Source: Paenibacillus sp. BJ-4
GTDB taxonomy: Bacteria > Bacillota > Bacilli > Paenibacillales > Paenibacillaceae
Direction of reading: 5' to 3'
NCBI RefSeq assembly: GCF_020404765.1
Contig: NZ_JAIVEM010000088.1
Span: 1 to 64,000, forward strand
Length of the DNA stretch: 64,000 nt
Program-made: the position numbers and the translations under genes
Part shown: one piece after another, positions 1-9,409 of the stretch
Layout of the letters: every line of letters begins with the position of its first letter
Position numbering within the stretch: the first letter of the stretch is position 1
Notes under the pieces: generated by a model
What the model was told of the DNA's origin: nothing
Seen by the model: only the letters and a program-made list of their open reading frames with translations
Database searches by the model: none

Positions 1-1
1 C

Positions 2-67
2 CAACGATTTCAGGCCAAACTCAAACAGCGCGCGCCGATTGAGTACCGGCACGCGCTGGCTGCTTAG
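2..67 (+). CDS. IS3-family transposase (OrfB), 3' end only
   Basis: The frame starting at base 2 reads to a TAG at 65-67 and encodes 21 residues ending APIEYRHALAA. The RFQAKL...PIEYR pattern is the characteristic C-terminus of IS3-family OrfB transposases (rve integrase core, DDE). The rest of the gene lies left of the window. The following bases, with TCTACTTGACAGGGG at about 93-107, look like the non-coding end of such an element, but I cannot fix the terminal repeat. A hairpin at 26-58 lies inside these codons and is probably incidental. Recognition is by motif only, on a very short stretch. Confidence 0.6.
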   Translation, partial: QRFQAKLKQRAPIEYRHALAA

Positions 68-173
68 CCTTTTTTCACTTGTCTACTTGACAGGGGTATG
101 ACCAGTAGAGACTTGCCTTTTTTCCAAATTTAATAACGATTAATGCAGCGAAGAGTCTTATGCTTCCTTCCTG

Positions 174-2645
174 TTATAAATCCTCTGTTGATTCCACCGA
201 CTCTGCTTTTAATTCTTTCGCATCTATTTCCGCTCCATCGACTTTCGTTTCATCTATCTCCGATGCTTCTACCTCATCCGCTTCGTCGCTGTTCTCTTCC
301 TCAACCAAGGCTCTTGGCGTATAGAGCTTGGGAATCGGCACGTTCGCCCAATCCATATCGGATGCAAAATAGAAGCTCGTATAGGACGGCTGGTTATAGG
401 CCGAATTCTGGCGGGCCACGTCCGCCCGATACTGCGGATCATGCATCAATGTGTATAATTTATGCGTTGTGGGCTCGGTGCTCAAATAGATACGGATCGC
501 TGAGCTATCCGCTGTACGGACAAGCATTTCCTCGCGCCAATCTCCGAAAACATCGGCAACCAGCGATGGCGTTCCTTTGGTATAGTTATTCGTTTTGGTG
601 CCTGTTGCGGTCAGCAATGTGCCACGCTTCCAATCTTCAATGGTCGGGGTTACGTCGATCGCCCCGTTCACGATTTGTGTGGTCATATTGGCGGCCCATT
701 TGATACTCATATTGGTGCCCGGCATCTTCGTATCAAGCTGCTTGCCTGCCGCAGTCCACAAGCCGATGGCCCAGGTTTCCAGTCCTCGCTGATCCGGGTC
801 TATGTCACCGACCATTCCGCGGCCTGTATCCTTGCCGGAATATGCGCCGTAGAGGACTTGGCCCGTTTTGGCATCCCGCAGCGAATAACCATACGGAGCG
901 TAGGTTCCACCCTCATGCACCATAAAAATTTCTTTGCCCGGCCGATCCGGGTCAATATCAGTCACATGCAGCGCATCACCGTGTCCCAGTCTGGCTGTTT
1001 GGCCCGGAATCGCGCTTTCCGGAGGCATGACATCAAACGAGCTGTACAGCAGGCTGCCGTCATCGTCGATGGTGGCAGACCCGTATACGATTTCGTCCTT
1101 GCCGTCACCATCCACATCCACCACACTCAGCGAATGCGCTCCCTGAGTGGTCAAGGTGCTGAATTTTGGGTCCGTTCCGTCCCGCCCGTGCGGGCTATCA
1201 TTAAACGGGTTAGTCATCGGTGCCCAGCCACTGTCCACCATCCAATGCTTTTGGAGATGGCGGCCGTCCCAGGTATAGGTGGCCAGCGTAGAGCGGGTAT
1301 AATAACCACGTGCAAATACGGCATAAGGCTTGCGACCATCCAGATAAGCCACCCCTGCCAGGAAACGATCCACACGGTTGGCGGGTTCAATCCGGGCCAT
1401 AGCATAATCCCCCCACATGAGACCATCGTCATGGCGCTCTGGCTCATAGCGGACGGTGTCCAGCTCAGCTCCCGTTTTTCCTTTAAAAATGGTCAAATAC
1501 TCCGGTCCATCTACAATGAAGCCTTCGAACTCTCTCAGCTTGTTTTTGTCGCTCCGCGCAGGTGCATATACATCCATAAAGTAATCCGTCAGGCTTTCCG
1601 CATCCTTTCGGGATAACGGATAGCTATACTTTGGAGCAATGCCAAAGCATTCCTCCAGTGTAGCAGGCCATTGCCCTTTGACCACTTCTTCATGCTTTGT
1701 CCAGTTCATAAACATGTTCACTACATGCTCATAATAATCCGTACGGCTCAAACGGTAATCATCCTGATGTGTAATTCCTGCTTTCCGATCCTCACGGGGC
1801 AAGGTAATATACTTTTCTTTTTTGGGCTTGCCCTTTTTGTCAAAAGTAATCGTTTTGGTGCCTGGGGCCGTCTTGAACATCAGCTCGGCTTTACCATCTC
1901 CGTCAAAATCGTATACCATCATCTGTGTATAATGCGCACCTGATCGAATATTCACACCCAGGTCAATCCGATATAACAGCTTGCCCTCGGCCGTATATGC
2001 ATCGACATACGTATTTCCGGTATAGCCTTTCTGAGATACATCCTTGGAGTTTGACGGGTCCCATTTTACGAAAAATTCATATTGTCCGTCTCCGTCCACA
2101 TCTCCCACACTCATATCGTTGGCTGAGTAGGTATAGGATTCACCTGCGGGTGTTACTCCATCGGCGGGCTTTTGAAGCGGAAGCTCATAGTAACCCTGCT
2201 GCCATGGCTTCACTTTGGCACTGCGATCCTTTTCCTTCCCATTAACGACTGAAGCCACCCTGTACACCGCATTTCCGGTTCCTTCCTTATCGACATAGTT
2301 GGTGCTGTCGGTCACCATTGCAATCTTCTTGCCGTCACGGTATACGTTAAAATCTGCTCCCGTCAGCCCTGTTGGGCCGTAGCCATTCACTTCCTGGGCT
2401 AATAGCCGCCAGCTTAAAAATACACCCTCCTGCGTCACCGCAGCTACCAGTCCCCGATCCAGCTTTTCCAGTTGAATGCTGCCGCTACGATTCTGTTCAG
2501 CAGCGATTGCTGATTCCGCCTGTAGCGTCGTCGGTTCGGACAAGTCTTCCGCGGCCACTCCTCCAGTCGTCCCCGTCATCGCCAGCATCGCTGCCAATGC
2601 GACGGTCAAGCTGCCCTTACGCCATGCGCCTTTCCTTTGAGCCAT
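174..2645 (-). CDS. secreted rhamnogalacturonan lyase (PL11)
   Basis: The 823-residue protein cleaves the rhamnogalacturonan-I backbone of pectin by beta-elimination outside the cell. After a Sec signal peptide (positive MAQRKGAWRKGS, then a hydrophobic stretch ending near GVAA), the PL11 core begins with the VAAVTQEGVFLSWRLL fibronectin-like segment. It continues as a beta-propeller with repeated calcium-binding DxDGDG motifs (VGDVDGDGQYEF, VYDFDGDGKAEL, VVDVDGDGKDEI). Bacillus YesW/YesX are the closest known type. An ATG at 2645 with AGGAGG nine bases upstream is preferred over the TTG at 2663. The last ~45 residues form an Asp/Glu-rich tail not needed by the family. A cre box lies upstream, which suggests carbon catabolite repression. 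The gene appears monocistronic. Confidence 0.9.
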   Translation of the reverse strand: MAQRKGAWRKGSLTVALAAMLAMTGTTGGVAAEDLSEPTTLQAESAIAAEQNRSGSIQLEKLDRGLVAAVTQEGVFLSWRLLAQEVNGYGPTGLTGADFNVYRDGKKIAMVTDSTNYVDKEGTGNAVYRVASVVNGKEKDRSAKVKPWQQGYYELPLQKPADGVTPAGESYTYSANDMSVGDVDGDGQYEFFVKWDPSNSKDVSQKGYTGNTYVDAYTAEGKLLYRIDLGVNIRSGAHYTQMMVYDFDGDGKAELMFKTAPGTKTITFDKKGKPKKEKYITLPREDRKAGITHQDDYRLSRTDYYEHVVNMFMNWTKHEEVVKGQWPATLEECFGIAPKYSYPLSRKDAESLTDYFMDVYAPARSDKNKLREFEGFIVDGPEYLTIFKGKTGAELDTVRYEPERHDDGLMWGDYAMARIEPANRVDRFLAGVAYLDGRKPYAVFARGYYTRSTLATYTWDGRHLQKHWMVDSGWAPMTNPFNDSPHGRDGTDPKFSTLTTQGAHSLSVVDVDGDGKDEIVYGSATIDDDGSLLYSSFDVMPPESAIPGQTARLGHGDALHVTDIDPDRPGKEIFMVHEGGTYAPYGYSLRDAKTGQVLYGAYSGKDTGRGMVGDIDPDQRGLETWAIGLWTAAGKQLDTKMPGTNMSIKWAANMTTQIVNGAIDVTPTIEDWKRGTLLTATGTKTNNYTKGTPSLVADVFGDWREEMLVRTADSSAIRIYLSTEPTTHKLYTLMHDPQYRADVARQNSAYNQPSYTSFYFASDMDWANVPIPKLYTPRALVEEENSDEADEVEASEIDETKVDGAEIDAKELKAESVESTEDL

Positions 2646-2693
2646 CCAAGTCGTCCTCCTCAATTGTGTTGTGAGACAAGCAAGACGTCAAAA

Positions 2694-2707
2694 TGATTGC
2701 GCTTACA
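2694..2707 (-). promoter_or_regulatory. cre box (CcpA site) upstream of the PL11 lyase
   Basis: Read on the minus strand the site is TGTAAGCGCAATCA with T flanks. It fits the catabolite-responsive-element consensus WTGNAANCGNWWNCAW at every fixed position. It lies about 50 bases upstream of the lyase start codon, where CcpA would repress when preferred sugars are present. That CcpA binds here is inference. Confidence 0.6.
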
Positions 2708-3011
2708 AAATTCAAATTCTTTACTATTATAGTTTTGCCCTTCTCCCAAAGGCGTTTAAATATCCGGCGATTTCTCTACACAAATCCGTGTTGTTGTGCA
2801 TTTTTATTGAAATACATCCGCCAAGACTGCTATATAACCATTCATTTCGTGAGCCAACAAAATCAGTTTGAAGTGAGAATATACGAAAATCATAAGATGA
2901 TAAAATGTATAAGCTGTGCTCAAAACCATACCTTTAAGGTTTCACAAAAATGATGTCACAAAACGACCCGTTGCGATTGTTATATAAACATAAATACAAG
3001 GAGGTGAGCTC
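2708..3011. promoter_or_regulatory. divergent intergenic region between PL11 lyase and sigma factor
   Basis: About 300 AT-rich bases separate two divergent genes and should hold both promoters. I see no convincing ECF-type promoter for the sigma gene. TATATAAA near 2980 could be a -10 region. The sigma gene has the ribosome binding site AAGGAGGTGAG directly before its TTG start at 3012. No coding potential is seen on either strand. Confidence 0.3.
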
Positions 3012-3596
3012 TTGCAGGCAACCATCCCCGGGGATCAACAGGATAAACACACCCAGATTGAGCTGGCCGTAGAGCGCGTCAAGGCTGGTGAACAGCAGGC
3101 TTACGAAATCATTATTCGACAATTCGAGCGGCAGATGTACACCTACTGCTTCTATATTTTGAAGAATCATGAAGCAACAGAGGACGCTGTTCAGGACATT
3201 TTCATCAGAGCCTATGAGCATCTTCATCAATACAGCAGACAGACCAGCTTCTCGGCATGGCTATACAAGATGGCCTATCATCACTTAATGAACATCAAAA
3301 GGAAACACAGCCGCTGGCTCAAACTGGTTCAGCAGGTCAAGGAACAAGAGTCAATCGCTCAGGTATCCCCTCATAAAAGTGTTATTGAAGAACTGCTGAC
3401 TTATCTTACACCAGAAGAGCGTCATATTCTGCTACTGAAGGCTGTTGAGCAATACAGCTTTGAGGAGATTAGCAGCATTATGGGTTTAAAGTCAGCAACT
3501 ATCCGTAAAAAATACGAGCGGCTTCGGCGCAAGCTGCTGGACCAGAGAAGCAAAGGAGGACTTGTTAATGGACAAACATCCAATACCACCTTATGA
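3012..3596 (+). CDS. ECF-like RNA polymerase sigma factor
   Basis: This 194-residue sigma-70 family protein directs RNA polymerase to a small regulon. Region 2 spans roughly residues 28-100: AYEIIIRQFERQMYTYCFYILKN, then the core-binding stretch EDAVQDIFIRAYEHL and the -10-binding helix SFSAWLYKMAYHHLMNIKRK. Region 4 lies at about 125-185, with SFEEISSIMGLKSATIRKKYERLRRKL as its helix-turn-helix. There is no region 1 or 3, as in group IV factors. The start is TTG at 3012, behind AAGGAGGTGA. The next gene begins inside its 3' end, so the pair is translationally coupled, as usual for sigma and anti-sigma. The signal is unknown. Confidence 0.85.
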   Translation: MQATIPGDQQDKHTQIELAVERVKAGEQQAYEIIIRQFERQMYTYCFYILKNHEATEDAVQDIFIRAYEHLHQYSRQTSFSAWLYKMAYHHLMNIKRKHSRWLKLVQQVKEQESIAQVSPHKSVIEELLTYLTPEERHILLLKAVEQYSFEEISSIMGLKSATIRKKYERLRRKLLDQRSKGGLVNGQTSNTTL

Positions 3597-4770
3597 GCGC
3601 GAAATGGACCAGTTGGAGAATTGGATCAATGAATCAGTCATGCCCAGAGGCAGTATGAGTGATCAAATTATGAAGGAGATTGAAAAAAGAGCCATGCAAA
3701 GAAAAACGACGAAATCGAAATTTGCAAAACGGGCTGTCCTGGCGGCATCCGTAGTTGGCATATTAGGGGCAGGAGTGGTAGGCGCCGGATTTATATCACC
3801 GACCATGGCGGCCACACTCAAGCAAATTCCCGGAATTGGCAGTATTTTTTATGGATTGAGCTCGGATGAAATTCAGACTGCTGTAGATAAGGGCATTCTC
3901 AGTCATCCTAATGAAAGTGTGACTCATGACGGAATTACGCTGACATTAAGCGATGTTCTGTATGACGGTACACGCCTGTCTTTCTCCATTGAGCGTAAGG
4001 GCGAGAATATGCCGGAAACCTCTATGAGTCCTTATCTACCTATGGATGCCATAACTGAAAATAGCGATGAGGAATGGGTAAAGAAGCATAAAGTGCCTGA
4101 GAAGGATCAGCTTAAGGGGTACTTTAAATTTCATCCGGAAGTACTAATTAATGGCAAGAAAGTAGACTCTGATCTATACTCGTATGGTGATGATCCGGAA
4201 AAAAAGAATTCAGTCGTAGGAGAGTTCATGCAGTTGGGCTCCCTGCCGGACGAGTTTGAATTGACGGTTAAAACTTCAATGACAGGTGTCAATGAGCCTT
4301 ATGAATTCAAGGTTCCGGTGAAAATCGATAACACCATGATTGTTGTCCAGCCGAATGAGACGAAGACCAGCAGCAACTTCAGCTATACCGTTAAGGAACT
4401 GAAATCTACATCCACTACAACTCGTCTAGTGCTGGACAGTACAGGTGAAGTGCCTGCTTCCCAGGAGCAGACAGGAGAGTATGCGCCAACGATGATGTAC
4501 TACGATATTGTGGATGATCAGGGCAACATTCTTGAGCAGCGCAAATTCGGTTATTTCAACAGCAAGCCTAAGACAGAATACCATGTGGATGAGCTGTATG
4601 ATGCTCTCAAGCCGAATACGAAATACGTAACGATTAAGCCATTCACCTTGACCGTAAAACCGGCTGATTGGAGCATTGTTGGTGAAGGCAAGGGAGCTGA
4701 CGGCAAGCTTAAAAGAGGAGATAAAACGTACATCAAGGAACTCGAAATGAAGATTCCCCTGAATAACTAA
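3568..4770 (+). CDS. DUF4179 membrane anti-sigma-type protein
   Basis: The 400-residue protein has a short cytoplasmic N-terminus (about 45 residues, helical: LENWINESVMPRGSMSDQIMKEIEKRA). One membrane helix follows (AVLAASVVGILGAGVVGAGFI, about 53-73), then a large extracytoplasmic beta-rich region with the DUF4179 signature (GITLTLSDVLYDGTRLSFSIERKG). Overlap with the sigma gene and this topology fit a transmembrane anti-sigma factor that holds the sigma factor at the membrane; the role is inferred from context and family. The ATG at 3568 has AAAGGAGG nine bases upstream and is chosen over the TTG at 3562. No zinc-binding HxxxCxxC motif is present, so it is not a ZAS-type anti-sigma. Confidence 0.8.
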   Translation: MDKHPIPPYEREMDQLENWINESVMPRGSMSDQIMKEIEKRAMQRKTTKSKFAKRAVLAASVVGILGAGVVGAGFISPTMAATLKQIPGIGSIFYGLSSDEIQTAVDKGILSHPNESVTHDGITLTLSDVLYDGTRLSFSIERKGENMPETSMSPYLPMDAITENSDEEWVKKHKVPEKDQLKGYFKFHPEVLINGKKVDSDLYSYGDDPEKKNSVVGEFMQLGSLPDEFELTVKTSMTGVNEPYEFKVPVKIDNTMIVVQPNETKTSSNFSYTVKELKSTSTTTRLVLDSTGEVPASQEQTGEYAPTMMYYDIVDDQGNILEQRKFGYFNSKPKTEYHVDELYDALKPNTKYVTIKPFTLTVKPADWSIVGEGKGADGKLKRGDKTYIKELEMKIPLNN

Positions 4771-4833
4771 TCACCAATTTTTTCAATACAGGAATTTCAC
4801 ATCACATGCTTCCATGAGAGGAGAACATGTCTA

Positions 4834-5835
4834 ATGCAACAATCAAACTTAAAATTAACATTCCTAAAACGGGTATTACTTACAACATCTGCTCTTGCGA
4901 TATTGGGATCAGGGGTAGCGATGCCAAAATTTATATCCCCCATTGCAGCAGCGGCTACTGATGCAAAATCTGCACAAGCCGCTTCTTCCAATCTGAGCCT
5001 GACGCAGGACGGGGTTACACTGAAGCTTGGCGATGTGTTCTATGATGGCACGCGGCTGTCCTTTTCGATCGAACGTGAAGGCAAAAATTTGCCTGAAGGA
5101 GTCGTGAGCCTGTATATTCCAATGGATGCCGAGGCAAATGAAAGCCTCAAGAAGTATATGGTTCCTGAAAAAGATCAAAAGAAGGGCTATATCAAGAGGC
5201 CTGAAATTCTGATTGATGGGAAGGCATTTAAAGGCTTTGGCTCGTTCGGAGATAAAGTGTCCAAAAAGAACACCGTAGAAGCCGAATATAGCCAGTTAGG
5301 TTCACTCCCAGACGAATTTGAAATGACCGTCCGGGTAGGGGTTACCAGAATCAGCAAGCCTTTTGAGTTTAAAGTACCTGTTAAAAAGGACGGTAATATG
5401 GTGAGTGTCAAGCCAAATAAAACCCAAAAGAGCGGGTCATTCAGTTACACGGTCAAACAGCTCGATATTGCCTCCCGTACAACCCGGCTGGTGCTGGATA
5501 GCGAAGGTCAAGTGCCTGCATCTGCCAAGCAGACAGGAAAATACGCTCCATCCATGATGTATTATGACATCGTAGATGATCAGGGGAAAACGCTTCAGCA
5601 ACGGAAAGTCGGCTTCTATAATAGCAAGCCTAGAACGAAGTATCATATTGATGAGCTGTACAGTGCTGTAGGTAGCAGACCCCAATATGTGACGATCAAA
5701 CCGTATACATTTACAGTCGATCCCTCAAATTGGAGTATTGTCGGTCAAGGCAAGGGGGCTGACGGGAAATTTAAAAACGGAGATAAAACATACATTAAGG
5801 AACTCGAAATGACCATTCCCGTGCCAGCCCAATAA
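4834..5835 (+). CDS. DUF4179 paralog without cytoplasmic domain
   Basis: This 333-residue protein is a close tandem copy of the preceding gene's extracytoplasmic part; blocks such as LGSLPDEFE, TTRLVLDS, MMYYDIVDDQG and NWSIVGxGKGADGK recur in order. It starts with a signal-like segment (FLKRVLLTTSALAILGSGVA) and lacks the roughly 45-residue helical N-terminus of its neighbour. It therefore cannot contact the sigma factor in the same way. It might be a secreted or membrane-tethered partner, sensor subunit or decoy (inference). AGGAG sits about ten bases before the ATG at 4834. A terminator follows directly, closing the three-gene operon. Confidence 0.75.
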   Translation: MQQSNLKLTFLKRVLLTTSALAILGSGVAMPKFISPIAAAATDAKSAQAASSNLSLTQDGVTLKLGDVFYDGTRLSFSIEREGKNLPEGVVSLYIPMDAEANESLKKYMVPEKDQKKGYIKRPEILIDGKAFKGFGSFGDKVSKKNTVEAEYSQLGSLPDEFEMTVRVGVTRISKPFEFKVPVKKDGNMVSVKPNKTQKSGSFSYTVKQLDIASRTTRLVLDSEGQVPASAKQTGKYAPSMMYYDIVDDQGKTLQQRKVGFYNSKPRTKYHIDELYSAVGSRPQYVTIKPYTFTVDPSNWSIVGQGKGADGKFKNGDKTYIKELEMTIPVPAQ

Positions 5836-5850
5836 CATCCATGCAAGAAG

Positions 5851-5890
5851 CGAGCAAGCCTGAATGAGAATCCAGGCTTGCTCGTTTTGT
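5851..5890 (+). terminator. rho-independent terminator of the sigma operon
   Basis: CGAGCAAGCCTG (5851-5862) and CAGGCTTGCTCG (5873-5884) form a perfect 12-bp stem with a 10-base loop, followed by TTTTGTTT. It lies 16 bases after the stop codon of the DUF4179 paralog. Confidence 0.9.
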
Positions 5891-6112
5891 TTATTTTACA
5901 TTAAGCCATTCCTTCCCCTGCTTACTTCACTGGTTCTACTGGTTATACAAGTGCCGAAGTGGCTTCAATTATCCACTCACATTGCACCTGCACCAGTAAG
6001 GGAGCATCGGAAGAATAGCTGGAAACCGACGGAACGCTCTGACAGGAGCTTGTCAAGCTTGTGCAACATCGTCAAAGATAAGTTTAGGTTATCGTTAATT
6101 TGTGAACCCCAA

Positions 6113-9100
6113 TTAGTGAGGGACAAATGAACTGAAATCGTCCCGACTGAACTGGTCTGCATGGTAAAACACGACATCCCCATCCTGTAAATGAAAGGCA
6201 TGTCCGTACGGGTCTTTTATCTCTCTGCGATAACCCTCCAGCTGCCATTGGTTCAGCAGCGGACCATTAATATATTGCAAATGTGGATGCTCGGTGTCCC
6301 CCTGACGGAGCGATTCCAAATTGAAGCGGACGACGATAAAGCCCGTTTTCTTGAATAGATCCGTATGCTCGTTTAGCTCCTGTTGACGACTTACATTACG
6401 TAAATCCGTCCCTTTGGTGACCGCGTACACATCGGCAGGCAGACTATATTCGCCATACCAGCGCTGAATCGCCGCATTGGCACGGTCGACATCAACCCCA
6501 TCCGGCAAGTCTGTCTTCGGACCGATCAAGGTACGGACCGCCGCGGGCAGCACTAGCCAATCGTAGCGGCCGATCCATGTCTTGCTGCATGTGATACGCT
6601 GGGCATATAGTGCTACATAACGTTCCAGCGTCGATTGACTCCGTTGTGTTTCGCTCAATTCATGCTTATATTGGTAGGCGGCTGTGTCCTGCATTTCCTC
6701 TGCTGGTACATTGCGCAGCCGCTCATTCAGAATAACATACCGTTTCTCTCGATCCTCTGTCGATCCCAATCGGATGAATTTACGGCTTCCCGCATGTGTA
6801 TACAAATCCACTTCTTCACGCTGGCGGCCATCTTTACTCACCCAATAAAATGAGGGTGTGATGCGGATACCATCCTTAGCGCTGAACATATTCCCTTTGG
6901 TTTTGAGATCAAACTTGAAATGATAGCCCGTCTTGACCGCTACATTTTGGTAGCCCTCATGCGGATGACTGCCGGGACGTACAGGCAGGGTAAACGGCTC
7001 CGGATTTCCCCTTGGCAATCCGTCGATGCCGCCTAGCCCTGTCCAGTAGGATAGACCGCTATGCAGCGGGCTTCCCTTGTGCTGACGAAATACCCGCTCC
7101 CAATGGTAATCGGCAATATCGGTGATATGAAAATCATACATCCGTCCGATAACTTCAATGTTGACCACATCATTGGCAACATGATGGGCAAGATCCATAT
7201 TGGCATGACGCTGTTCAGTGAACCCGCCTGGTGCATTTTCAGCAATGGTACGGAACTCGACGGTGTAGTTGCCTTCATCCACCCATACCGGTAAATAAAA
7301 GTCTGTGTCCAGTTGCACCACCGGAATATCAATCCAGGTACCTCGCGGATAAAATTTTGTCTTCCCTTTATCGTACACATCGAACGGGAATCGCACCTGC
7401 TTGGTTCGCACATATTTGGCATATTCCCGGTTCCCGTAACCGGGAATATTCAAATGCGGGCCTGCGGTCGAAATCGTTACCCGGAAAGGACGCTCCAAAA
7501 TAAGCGCTGACCGCCCTTTCGTCGGCTTGGTTTTCTGGTTATGAATAGCATCATCTGACACACTGGAAAGATTCACGATGGGAGTGTGGACAGTCACCGT
7601 GTTGATCCCCTGTATCGGAAACGTCTTATCCGCACCGCCATTGATATTCCCTTTGAGAATAGCAAAGGTAATGTCACCGCTGCTAGCCGTATTGGGCTTA
7701 TTTATCTTGTGCTGATCAATCACATGACCCGGACTGTATAACACATCCGGCTCAATCGCCCCGGAAGAAGGAATAACACCCGGCTTGGGTCCATTCACCT
7801 TCACGCGCTGCGGATTCATAATGATACTGTTCTCAAAGGTCAGGGTGTCATTCTCCACTTCGACTTCCTTAACAGCTCCTTCTGCCTTGGATTTTAGTGC
7901 ACTACGTTCGTCAGGTACACTCGGCTTGCTGCTGCCTCCGCTTTTGCTGCGACTACCACCATCTACGGTTCCCGGTGCAGGGGACGGATAAAAGTTGCCC
8001 TTGGTCGCTGCGACATATGAAGGTGGGGTATAGGATTGCGGACGAATGGTGATTGTTTCATTAGGTAACGCATAATTTCGAAGCGTAGCTTCCCTGATAC
8101 CGTACACCTCCAAGTTGTCTATCTTCCAAAAAGAGTACGGACGTACGATTTTGTAGGTATAGGTTTTTTTCACAGTTTCTCTCCGCGTAGATTTTTTCTT
8201 GGGCCGCCAGCTTAACCGATATTCCCGTTTTACATTCACCGTATATGTACACTGACCTGTCATGTTTACAAACTTATGCTGAAAAAGGTATCTCTTGGCT
8301 TGTACATGACCGTACAGGCTCTCAGATGTAGGAATACCTTTGGAGACGTCAAACTGTTCCCGGCCACGCTGGTCTGCTTTGATAACGGCAGATACTGTCG
8401 GGTCCAGCTCGGCAGTTTCCAGGCGCAAGCCAGGAACTGGGCGGGAGCAGACAACACCTTTCGTCGGCTGTTCCTCGTCTTGACAATCTGAGGGTGCTCC
8501 CTCTTGGCTTTCTCCAGGCTTAGGACAGCCCTGACCTTCTTTGTAATACAAATAAGCGGTAAACTGCTCAAAAGAACCATCATACGTAAACCCGGGTACA
8601 ATGCCCGGCAAAATATCTCCGCTCGGCGGTTTCCCCGTCGTGCTTTTCTTGTAACCCACATATTCATATTTAGGATTGGTTGGTGGGGTGAAATCATACG
8701 GTTGATCAGGTTTCAGTTCATCTTCAATTGGTGTAAACACGTTGTTAAGCGCTTTTCCGTCAGTGGTAAAATGCTTGACAATTAGACTGCTCTCCAGTTC
8801 GATCTTGAACAGAATGGGCTGGTAGATGCGGTATGCTTCTACTTCTTTAGCGCAGGTGGGGCAGCTTTCATTCTTGATATCTTTGGCTATGACTTCCGCA
8901 TTAAGCATCATGTTTACTGTAATTGGAATAATGGTGGAGTCCGTTCCAACCCCCTGTATTTGATAGGAGCGAATATCGTCCTTCACTGTGCCCTTACTGA
9001 TGTAACGTACGTATTCTTCATAGCCATCCGAACGGGATTTCTCAAAATATTTGATATAATCAGGGTTCAGTTTGTTTTTCTCATCATTAGGTTTATAAAG

Positions 9101-9406
9101 TGATGCTTCAACACTTTTTATTTTTCTACCTGGGAAACTAAACTTGTAAGTAAAGGTTGCCTCACCATGCATCCCTTTTCCAGGCTGTTTACCACCGTCT
9201 GTGACCCACGTCCCTGCGATGTTCTTCCACATATCGAAATACATCATACCAACAAAGTAGCGATTATTCTTGTCTGCATAGTAGGACAGCGGAGTAATTT
9301 CTGTATCGGCTACCGCCTTATCGATGGGAAAAGAAAAAGGCGGGAGCTGCAACAAAAGCAGTACCCCCACCAGCAATACGGCCAGAATGCGTTCAGTTTT
9401 CTCCAT
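6113..9406 (-). CDS. large secreted protein of unknown function
   Basis: A 1097-residue protein with an N-terminal signal or anchor (ILAVLLVGVLLLLQLPPF) and no other clear membrane segment. A low-complexity Ser/Gly/Pro linker near residues 470-495 (GGSRSKSGGSSKPS) divides an N-terminal half from a C-terminal beta-rich half. Four cysteines cluster around SCPTCAKE, GCPKPGE and SDCQDEE. I recognise no enzymatic motif; it resembles the large uncharacterised exported proteins of Paenibacillus sometimes labelled DUF5704, from memory only. Its ATG follows the stop of the upstream copper-amine-oxidase-N gene by three bases, so the two are certainly co-expressed and probably act together at the cell surface. 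Confidence 0.7.
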   Translation of the reverse strand: MEKTERILAVLLVGVLLLLQLPPFSFPIDKAVADTEITPLSYYADKNNRYFVGMMYFDMWKNIAGTWVTDGGKQPGKGMHGEATFTYKFSFPGRKIKSVEASLYKPNDEKNKLNPDYIKYFEKSRSDGYEEYVRYISKGTVKDDIRSYQIQGVGTDSTIIPITVNMMLNAEVIAKDIKNESCPTCAKEVEAYRIYQPILFKIELESSLIVKHFTTDGKALNNVFTPIEDELKPDQPYDFTPPTNPKYEYVGYKKSTTGKPPSGDILPGIVPGFTYDGSFEQFTAYLYYKEGQGCPKPGESQEGAPSDCQDEEQPTKGVVCSRPVPGLRLETAELDPTVSAVIKADQRGREQFDVSKGIPTSESLYGHVQAKRYLFQHKFVNMTGQCTYTVNVKREYRLSWRPKKKSTRRETVKKTYTYKIVRPYSFWKIDNLEVYGIREATLRNYALPNETITIRPQSYTPPSYVAATKGNFYPSPAPGTVDGGSRSKSGGSSKPSVPDERSALKSKAEGAVKEVEVENDTLTFENSIIMNPQRVKVNGPKPGVIPSSGAIEPDVLYSPGHVIDQHKINKPNTASSGDITFAILKGNINGGADKTFPIQGINTVTVHTPIVNLSSVSDDAIHNQKTKPTKGRSALILERPFRVTISTAGPHLNIPGYGNREYAKYVRTKQVRFPFDVYDKGKTKFYPRGTWIDIPVVQLDTDFYLPVWVDEGNYTVEFRTIAENAPGGFTEQRHANMDLAHHVANDVVNIEVIGRMYDFHITDIADYHWERVFRQHKGSPLHSGLSYWTGLGGIDGLPRGNPEPFTLPVRPGSHPHEGYQNVAVKTGYHFKFDLKTKGNMFSAKDGIRITPSFYWVSKDGRQREEVDLYTHAGSRKFIRLGSTEDREKRYVILNERLRNVPAEEMQDTAAYQYKHELSETQRSQSTLERYVALYAQRITCSKTWIGRYDWLVLPAAVRTLIGPKTDLPDGVDVDRANAAIQRWYGEYSLPADVYAVTKGTDLRNVSRQQELNEHTDLFKKTGFIVVRFNLESLRQGDTEHPHLQYINGPLLNQWQLEGYRREIKDPYGHAFHLQDGDVVFYHADQFSRDDFSSFVPH

Positions 9407-9409
9407 GTC

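Noticed and set aside
26-58. GC-rich hairpin that looks like a terminator
   Set aside because: It lies within the codons of the IS3 transposase tail and its T-run is displaced by about ten bases.
675-1616. A 313-codon open frame on the plus strand
   Set aside because: It is fully antisense to the PL11 lyase, shows no family features, and the lyase frame has clear repeated DxDGDG motifs.
2934-3230. A 98-codon minus-strand frame over the sigma gene start
   Set aside because: Antisense to the region 2 codons of the sigma factor, with no ribosome binding site or domain.
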